Shown here one piece after another: positions 55,530 to 64,000 of a stretch of DNA of 64,000 nucleotides. Made by a program: the position numbers and the translations under genes. Below the pieces are notes generated by a model. The model made no database searches, had not been told where the DNA came from, and worked only from the letters and a program-made list of their open reading frames with translations. How positions within the stretch are numbered: the first letter of the stretch is position 1; each line of letters opens with the position of its first letter. Origin of the DNA: Spinellus fusiger (lineage: Eukaryota > Mucoromycota > Mucoromycetes > Mucorales > Phycomycetaceae); contig JALLLS010000018.1 of assembly GCA_025094145.1 (NCBI GenBank), forward strand, positions 186,001 through 250,000, written 5' to 3'.

Positions 55530-58144
55530 ATAGATTGTTTATTCCAGGAATAAGGTGATGGTGTGATTTTTATTAAGATTGTATGCTCTACATTAAATTA
55601 TGTATTTCTATTGACATGGATGGAGTGTGTCCATGGATCAGTTTTCATTTATAAATAATAAAAATATAAAAATATAAAAATATAAAAATATAAAAATATA
55701 AAAATATAAAAATATAAAAATATAAAAAAGGACATGTAGATTCTCCCTTCTAGTGTTGTTCCTGCTTGGGAGTGGTCTATCTATATGAGAGAATGTTTAT
55801 ATTCTTTACATGATAGATCATTAGGTTTGTGAATGGGTTAGAAGGAAAGGTCTACAGACCCTTTATTCTCCTACATTATACCAATAGACCAATAGATCAA
55901 TAGACTACTATCATTCATAAAGACAATCTCTAACAAATGTGTAAAGACATATGTCTGGATAAAATAGAATCTTATCATTGGAATCAAGAAAAGAGTATTG
56001 TCACTACAGAAGAACACTTGACTTTGGATTCAGAAAGTTAAAGAAAAAACTTTATTTCTCTATGCAAACAATGGATGTGGCTTCATAAACATTGAGGATC
56101 TGTCAATGCATTCAATGGATAACCCTTTTCAGTGGTATTTTTCTACTCCAGACATCTTCAAGGTACCAATAAATAAATAAATAAATAAATAAAATAGAAA
56201 ACTGTTTGTGTGTACCTATAGGAAAAGAGAGGAATGACTATAGAACAGTAGCCTGGAAGGACAGAACTATGGCTACAAGCATTGTAAGAGGAATAGGAGG
56301 AAGGAAAGCAATAATGTGACTTGCCTCACACTTGTCCTAAGGTCTATGTTAGGAGAACTTGGTCTCTTTACTTAGTCAATCTGTATTACTTTTTATCCTG
56401 GCAGATGTTTTATTGGCAGCTGAATAAAATCCTCTCCCATCAATGCACTTGGTATCTTGTAATTCACACTGTAATTCACATAAAAGAGTACATTCTATAG
56501 TACCCTTTGACTCCTCCCATTATATTATATTATATTATATTTTATAGATTTATAGATATATAGATATATAAATAAATCCACCTCTATAAACTATTACATG
56601 GATGGCTATAGTGATATTCGTTGATTTGGTATGGTTAGGCGTGGATCATTTGCATTTAATAGAGTGAACTAATTAGCAACTTAATTATTTTGCAAAGCTG
56701 GTTTTATATAAATATAAATATAAATATAAATATATAAAATTAAGTTTATAATATATAAAAGTCTATTTAAACTACTCTCAATAAACCTATTTATTACAAC
56801 CTTCAACCTTCAATAGACAGGATCAAATACACTGTCGATTAAAAAGTCCCTATTGGTGCATATGTAAAGTACCATTGAAAGATACCACAGGTTCTTACAC
56901 TGAAATTAAACTATTTAAAAAATTGAAATTGGATGATCACTCATGTTTTTTAGACATTGTTCATAATAAAATGAGGTGTAGTTTATTAGACTGTTTAACT
57001 GTAGCATGGGTTTCCACAATTCATTCAAACAAAATTCCAGTGATAATTAAGGAGAAGGAAAGACAAACCAATAAGCTTGGACTTTCTCTTGGGTCTGGTT
57101 ATATCATTTGGAGTTGTCATATTCTATTTTGTGGTATCTACAAGAGTGCTCTGGATGAGTACCATCTTCTCTTGGAAATAATTTCCAAGTCTATCTATAG
57201 TATTATTGATATAATGTGTGTGTCTATCTTTGTACTTTCATAGAGAGAAATGTGTTGATCATTTAATTGGATTGTAGGACACATGTTAGCAGTCATCCTC
57301 TTTCAGTAGGTTGATCTTCTCTTATTTGACATGCATTGGGTGTGAGTCTTGATTTACTAGAGGCACTCTCCTTTCTGATTGGATAGATCAATATATAACT
57401 GAGAAACACATACGTTTGAGAGACCAGGGTATTGATGTTGTGAGCCAGATCTTCTAAAGGTGAATCATCAGACCCCCAACCAGTATTATTTAAAGATGAG
57501 TATCATGTAAAGATGTCTTAATTGTCATTCTTCTGGTAATATTTACACATGAAGGACTTGCTATAGCTTCCTATGAAAATCAAATACACGTAAGAACCCT
57601 AGGTTGATAATACAAATATAGTGTACATTCTTTACTTTATTAGTATATTGTTGACTGTAGCATTTTTAGTTCAGAGAAAATAGATAGAAATACATTAAGA
57701 GGAAATAAATAGTTTTTATTTTCATTTGAAAAAAAATTATTGAATAACATGATCTAATATCTATCATTCGTTGATGTGATGGTGTCCTCCATGACTTCTT
57801 GAATCTAGAAGTGTTGTAATCAGCATAGAAGGAGGGCATCAATCCTACAATGTCTCTTGTGTGTGCCTAAGGTACGTGGTAACTTTCTCTTGTTGGCTAT
57901 TCTGAACTATAACGAATGTGTGTGTTTTTCTTCTTCTTTCTGTTGTTGGAAAATAGACCTACGACAAAAGGTCCAAACTAATTTATTATTGTCAGTAAAA
58001 TAAACATTGCATCCAGTAATAAGATGTGTGTGTCTTATTCAAAGGTGTTCACATATCCAAAATAAAAAATAAAAAGGTCCTGTCTTCAGTTTCCAATCGT
58101 CTAATTTTAGGCTGAAATCCTCTCTTTCATTTCACGTTTGTTTG
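55530..58144. other. AT-rich stretch without a supported gene
   Basis: Contains (ATAAAA)n-type repeats at 55658-55725, (AAAT)n at 56169-56194, TATAT runs at about 56525-56575 and (AAATAT)n near 56708-56734. A 122-codon open frame at 56875-57243 has no ATG at its start and no recognisable family. Several short inserts of slightly higher GC may be old remnants. Confidence 0.55.
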
Positions 58145-59500
58145 TACAGTCACACAACATTAGAAAGGGTACGATCTCATAATTTATACATTTTTAAACA
58201 TGATTCTTCTTTTTACCACAGAACTACATTCAATTAAGCAATATCAAATTTCAAATGCAGAATCCTCAACTAAAGACTCTAGAGTTTATGATAAGCTTGG
58301 AGAAAAAGAGTAATAGGGTGTTTGTTGGCTTAAAAAAATAAAATTACTTGATGGGTAGCATTTCAAAGGTCGTTAGCATTAGCAAGTCTACTGTCCAAAA
58401 AAATAATTAGTAGAATTAATACTACTGGTACACCTCTACCAAAACTTAGTTCTGGTGCACCCAAAAAAAAAAAAACTCAATGAGTGAGACCTCAGACGAC
58501 TTGAGGCCATTCTAAGAGGCAACCCATTTGCCTCCTATAACTACATAAATTTGGAAATTAGGCACATGAGATAATCATCTGTAGAGCAATATTCATCAAA
58601 TGAATTCATCAGATTGAGTTTGGTTCCTACTTTGCAGCACACAAGCCAAGGTTATCTGAAGAAAAAACATGAAGAAAAGACTTCGTTGGGCGAAGGAACG
58701 GGTCAATTAGACTCCTGAGGACTGGAGATGCATTGTATGGTCTGATGAGTCACGGTTTGAAGTAGAGGGTCACCAGGGAGGAACCAGAGTGATTCGAAAG
58801 ATAGGAGAGAGGTATAAGGCTGCTCATATTATACCTACAACCAAATGGGGGAAATGTAGCATAATGATCTGGTGCTGTTTCTGGGCAGATGGATTTGGGC
58901 CTTTGGTCTTTGTTGATAGCACTGTGAATCAGGACGTATATGTCAACATTTTTACAGAAAGCTTTCTGCCATAGTTCATTGAATTGAACGAGAAGGAGGA
59001 TAAGGACTTTATATTCCAAGAAGATGGGGCTGTATGTCATACAGGTGGCTATACAACATGGTGGAAAAGAGACACATACAATTAGGCGTTTTGATTACTG
59101 GCCTGCCCAAAGCCCTGATATCAACCCAATTGAACATCTCTGAAGCTGTCTTGATAACCTAATCAATAACAAGAGGGCCGGCATCAGAAATATCGATGAG
59201 CTCAAGACAGCTTTAGAAGAAGCTTGGGGAAATATCCACGTTGATCCTGCCGAACGTTTAGTTGGCTCAATGAAGGATCGCTGCCAGGCAGTTATTGATG
59301 CCAAAAGTGGCCCAACAAAATATTAAATAAAAACTCTTTTATATATATTACTATAGACAATATGTTAAACTAACTTTTCGTTGAATTTGAAGTCATTAGT
59401 ATGTGTTTTGAGGTCGTAACATTTTTATCCGTAAAGCATATTTTTTTTTCAGGATTTCAAAAAATGAAAATCGTATACTTTCTAATGTTGTGTGACTGTA
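58145..59500 (+). mobile_element. Tc1-like transposon family C, full-length but inactivated
   Basis: 1,356 bp bounded by TA, with terminal inverted repeats of at least 23 bp (TACAGTCACACAACATTAGA). The transposase reading has MGSISKVVSISKSTV-like HTH text near 58350, SDESRFEVEG with the first Asp and GGTRVIRKIGERY (58740-58815), WCCFWADGFGPLVFVDSTVN (58870-58930), FQEDGAVCHTG with the second Asp (about 59015), and the SPDINPIEHL equivalent near 59120, then a CQAVIDAK end near 59290. Several frameshifts and stops break it. The copy at 41387-41779 is its truncated sister. Confidence 0.92.
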
Positions 59501-62500
59501 CAATGGATGGGCTTACTTGCTCAACTTTGTACGTGTCTCTTATATTTATATTAATTCTCAGACTACTTTTACATTAATATACCTTTATTTTAATCTTCAG
59601 ACAGACGAGTTTTTTATTTCTTCTGATTGGATATCCATGTAAATAAATGTGAAATCTCCTTGCCTACAAAAGAAAAAAAAGAAACGTTTCTTCTTTAAAT
59701 AGACTTTTGTATTTTAATAAAGGAAATATTTGATGTAGTGTCCAAGAGAAGAGAAACAGACACTTATTAGAGATTAGGTACGAGAGCAATTAAAAAGAAG
59801 AAACTGTAGGAGAATGATGATAGCCATTGCTGATGATCGGAATGCATTGGAGGATAGCATGTACACGGAAGGGATTTGTTAGTTTGAGTTATTGTCTATT
59901 AATTAGATTTGATTAATAGAAATAATAAGGGTGGTTTACCGAGCATACCGTGTACTGACCTTATGCTGGCTGTGAACATTGGCTTTGCAATTTGTTACTC
60001 ACGTCGTGAGTGGTTAAAGAGAAAAAGACACTTGAAAGTACGCTGTGCATAAAAGAGTGTTGAAGTATAGTTTATAGCTCTATAAGTATGAGATGGCTAC
60101 TGTTGAAAGGACCTAGTGTACCTATGAGTGATCATTGAAAAGAAAAAGAAGCTCATTAAAGAAGTTCATTCTAGAAGAAAGATATATTTCTTTTATTATT
60201 ATTATTATTATTAATTAATTAATATCTATTGCTAAGTGGTTTATTATTTAAATCATAAGAGAATAGTAGAGAAACAACCCTTGTTACAATAGAAAGAAGA
60301 ATGGAAGAATTCTACTGTTTAATTATTCTTATTATTTATGGCTTCAACTGATGTTTTATTTACTGAATGCACCTATTGGTACATATCCTTATTAAATGTA
60401 TGGATTGACTGCTTTCATAGCTGCAGATTATCAACAAATACCTGCTTTTCAAGTGTAGTCACTAGTGTAGGTACTGACACTATGCATCACAAGTGGGTAT
60501 TGTCCAGATCGAATAATGTATTTTCTGTCTTGTCTCTTTCTGATTAGTTACTATGATATTAGCCCATCTGTTGATTCAGAAGACATCCAAGCTAAGCAAC
60601 ATGTGGTTCTTTACTGAGAACAAAAACAATCAACAGATTTAAGCTATTGAGTTTAAAGATCAAATACTCTATTCTCCCAGTGGCTCAAATATTCTTTAAT
60701 ACAAGTGAGATAACACATAAAAATAAGTCATTTGAGTTTCTCCTGCAACTATTTTTCTGTTTCATACTAATAAAAGAACCATCAGCTGTTGGTGTTTTTG
60801 TGCCAGGTGGCTATGCTCTAAGGAAGGATGAGAATCAATGATTCTGGTTTGACTCTAACGTGGCTTTTATTGAGAACAGCGTAAAGTACAAGAGAATCAG
60901 CCTTTTTGTCAGGATGTCGCTCAAAGACATACACAATTAAAGAAAGACTTGGGTTACTTTAATCGTCCACCTTGATCAAGAGATGATTGTCCAGTCCTTT
61001 CAGACGGCACTGGTATCAGACTTAACCTGAGAATACACCATAGATTATTGTCGTTCTGTAGATTGAGTGATAAGATCAGACCAGACTATAAACATCCACT
61101 CCTGGTTCATTCGTGTCAACTATTCCATAAGCAGCAATGTGTATGAGCAGTTTTAAATCATAGGCTATACCGATCAATAATGAGATAATCTTATTGTTTT
61201 TAGCACAAGACATACTACCTGCAGCTGTACAAAAAGACATGACTGGCTTCTATTTGAGTCATGGCCTAAGCCAAGAGCCTTTGATGCGCTTCACCAATAG
61301 ACATCAATGTGTATGGAGTTGTGTGTGTGTCAATCCACTTTTTATCATCTACACGATCATTATTACAGTTTTGACAGTCTTACTACTGCCTATTAAAATG
61401 TAATAAGTGATTTCTTACTCTCTGCCTATAATAGAATAACACACATGCTTATATCTATTTGTATTAGATTGCCTATCCTATTTTATCAACAATTTTGTAA
61501 CTTTAGAAGCTATTTCATTAATTACTTACCCTATGAAGGGAGGTAAGTATCACCACCTATAAAAACACCAGACACTGGTTTTCCACCACTCACCTATAGG
61601 GTCTTTTGTTTTGTTGATTCACTCTCCATGAGATAGAGATAGAGGCAGAACAGAGTCACTGTATCTAGTGGCAGAGTACTAAAGGAACTATCGATTGTAT
61701 TCGTCTTACAAGTAGCACACTCTTTTCCCAGTAGCATTGTGCCAGTGTCTCTCACACAAGAAAAGAAATAAGGGTAGACACAAAAGACTGACTTTTTTTC
61801 AGCAACAGAGGGAGGGCCCTCCTATCAAATAGAATAGATGCGTATTTTGGAAGTCTTAAAGCCTATTTCCATACACAGTCTCCTAAGGTTTGGAAACACA
61901 GATACAAATACATATAGACATAGACACAAACATTCACGGGGCATCTTTGTTAGAATGTGCATTGTTTGGTAAAACAAACCTGGGAAATAGATTGTGTTTC
62001 TATCTATCTTTCTATCTATCTATACGCAGACATGCACCCAAGCACCAAACGATCTCTGGGAGTATTTTAAATTGTTAAAGTGTGCATGCATGGGAAGAGA
62101 CATGAGTGCCCATCAGAAAAGAAAAGTGTGTTGATAGTGATAGTGATCATTGTAATTGTAATTGTAATTGTAATTGTACTTGTATTTGTAATTGTAATAA
62201 TACTTAATACTTAATACTTAATACCACCACCAATAATAACAGTCATTACATGTCTATCTTCAAATGGAAGACTCTTACACCAACACTCCTTTGTCACTGT
62301 CCGATTGTGTCTGTACAGATGACTATTCAATCTTATATTCTATGAATGGTCCATGGCCTATTCTAATTCAATAAAGAAAGAGACAGAGAGAGATCTGCAA
62401 CTGTATTAAGGACTGGATCTGGATTCCATCATGGAATAAAACCATTGTATTCCATCTCTATTGAACAGCTTAGCCAGTAGCATCTTTCTCTTGTATCCCC

Positions 62501-64000
62501 TCTTGTACTCATTCATGGATTGCAAATCTACATGGGTTGCAAATGACCAAAACAATAGAATTCAAATTCATAGATTTCATCATTTTCTATTGCTGCCCAG
62601 CCACTAGGATTGCTTCTGATTTCTTTGATCCTCAGCATTTAGATCTGTTGACTTGTTTGCCACGGGTTGCACATGCACTACTCATTGCACCAAGTGAGTG
62701 TGCATCACTGACGAGTAAAACTTCTTTTTTTCCCTTTGTTTCTGGTCTTCTCTGTCTTTCTATACACGCATGCTATACAGAAAATACATTTTTCCAAGGT
62801 CACTGGTCATTGGTAATGAATAAAGATGATACCACAATCACTTATACCAATGGCAAAAATCCCTACAGGGTTACACTACAGGAAGATCAATAGATTGCAT
62901 TTTCACCTCTCCACTGTTTGTGCTCTATTACTTAATGCCGACGATTGAAGCCTATCTTCATGCTCCTGTTATTGTTTTAGAGCAGCTTTCATCTTTTAGT
63001 GAATTCATTCCTACACGTCCACCTGTCCACACCCTTAAGCAGCATAGGATTCAATACAGTATGTCTGTGGGTGTGTGTATAGCAAAGACATGAAACTAAC
63101 TCTACTATTCCTTAGGAGAAATACACTATTTTTATTTTTATTTTAGTGCCTATTTAAAACACCCCATGGTACTGAGTCCATACGGCTGTTTTTGCCTCAC
63201 ACTTTGAGTGAAACTGTCTTTCCTCCCCCTCTCCTTTGTCTCGGCTTTGTTTTACTTATCCAACCAACAATTTAAGTTGTTTATGTATTTATTTATCTAT
63301 AGATTCCACTTGATATTTATTTTTTCTTCTTCTTCTGAATCAATAAAACACGTACACAAGTAGATAGATAGACACATACATACTGCATTGAACTCTTTTT
63401 CTTCTTCTCTTTCTATTCATAAGATGAGTTTGTAGTGTACATTGTCTTGAGGAAGAAGAAGAAATCATTGCATTAGAGATTGGAATTCTTAGTAGAGGGG
63501 TGATGGTAGACACTTGTCGACAGCCAAATACCTTTCCTCACAGCCAGTCGATTGCCTTTTTCATATTTATAGTATTACAGTTACACACACTAGGACTTTA
63601 TGTCGATCTCTTTACTGTACCCACACTCTCTATAAAGATCGAATGAATAAGAAAATGAAAAGCAACAGGCAATATTAGATGATGAGATAGCACACCAACA
63701 GATCCATACTAATGAGTTCTCTATTTCTATGCACTCCAAACAAAAAACAAGCCAAAAACAAGCCAAATCCAAGCAAAAAGAAGGGTGCCAGTCGATAGCA
63801 CATTCAATGGCAGTTCTTTTTGATCGCCTTCCACTAAGTCATTTAGAGTATAAAATATCTCCGTCCAGAGATGGACCATTGAATCACATGATGAGGCATT
63901 TATTCCATTTAAGGTAAACACAGGATCAAGCAAATTAAAGAGGGCTTTTATTTCTAAATAGATTCCCATGTATGGGGAATGAGGGATTTATCTCTATTTG
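59501..64000. other. AT-rich stretch to the window end, no supported gene
   Basis: No gene with recognisable motifs. Open frames up to about 118 codons occur (60338-60547, 61194-61403, 62537-62893), but they start or continue through stops in neighbouring frames and match no family I know. Simple repeats: (ATT)n near 60194-60213, (AATTGT)n at 62153-62197, (ATACTTA)n near 62199-62222. The window may end inside or next to another gene, which cannot be judged from here. Confidence 0.5.

Noticed and set aside
56875..57243. 122-codon frame as a possible gene
   Set aside because: No ATG at its start, no recognised motif, AT-rich surroundings; kept only as a remark in the spacer entry.
62537..62893. 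118-codon frame as a possible gene
   Set aside because: No recognised family and no convincing splice partners on either side.

Overview
The window is nuclear DNA of a filamentous fungus, most probably an early-diverging one (Mucoromycota). The genes carry many very short GT-AG introns (about 38-100 nt) and include PAK-type kinase, OLA1, ARPC1, RACK1/CPC2 and an ERT1/AcuK-type zinc-cluster regulator with a PAS domain. A phytochelatin synthase, two small double-psi-beta-barrel (expansin-like) secreted proteins, and many Tc1-type transposons and LINEs in AT-rich intergenic DNA fit the same assignment. Genus and species cannot be read from the sequence.

Layout. (1) 1-7 kb is gene-dense: a PAK/Ste20-like kinase (minus), then OLA1 (plus) and ARPC1 (minus), which converge with only 3 bp between their stop codons. 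(2) About 7-15 kb is AT-rich with no gene I can support. (3) 15-42 kb is a nest of mobile elements. It holds three copies of one Tc1 family (A), one of a second (B), one full and one broken copy of a third (C), one nearly full-length LINE plus several LINE fragments, and two solo LTRs with 4-bp target duplications. Two enzyme genes sit inside the nest: a flavin-dependent monooxygenase-like gene, and a short-chain dehydrogenase present twice in a 5.4-kb near-perfect palindrome. (4) 42-47 kb is AT-rich and gene-free apart from a possible third LTR. (5) 47-55.5 kb is gene-dense again: two expansin-like genes, ERT1-like, RACK1 and phytochelatin synthase. (6) 55.5-64 kb is AT-rich and contains a degraded Tc1-C element but no gene I can support.

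Functionally, most genes are housekeeping: actin nucleation, translation/ATPase control, kinase signalling, ribosome-associated signalling and carbon-source regulation. Phytochelatin synthase (metal chelation), the monooxygenase and the dehydrogenase are accessory enzymes. I rebuilt exon-intron structures by hand from splice signals, reading frame and family conservation. For the kinase, OLA1, ARPC1, monooxygenase, dehydrogenase, RACK1 and phytochelatin synthase models, the exon lengths sum to an open frame.

The most notable items are the dehydrogenase palindrome, a Tc1-LINE chimera present twice with the same junction, an ORF1-only 'half-LINE', tiny exons (15 nt in RACK1, 7 nt in OLA1), and a GC-AG intron in the phytochelatin synthase next to its catalytic cysteine codon.
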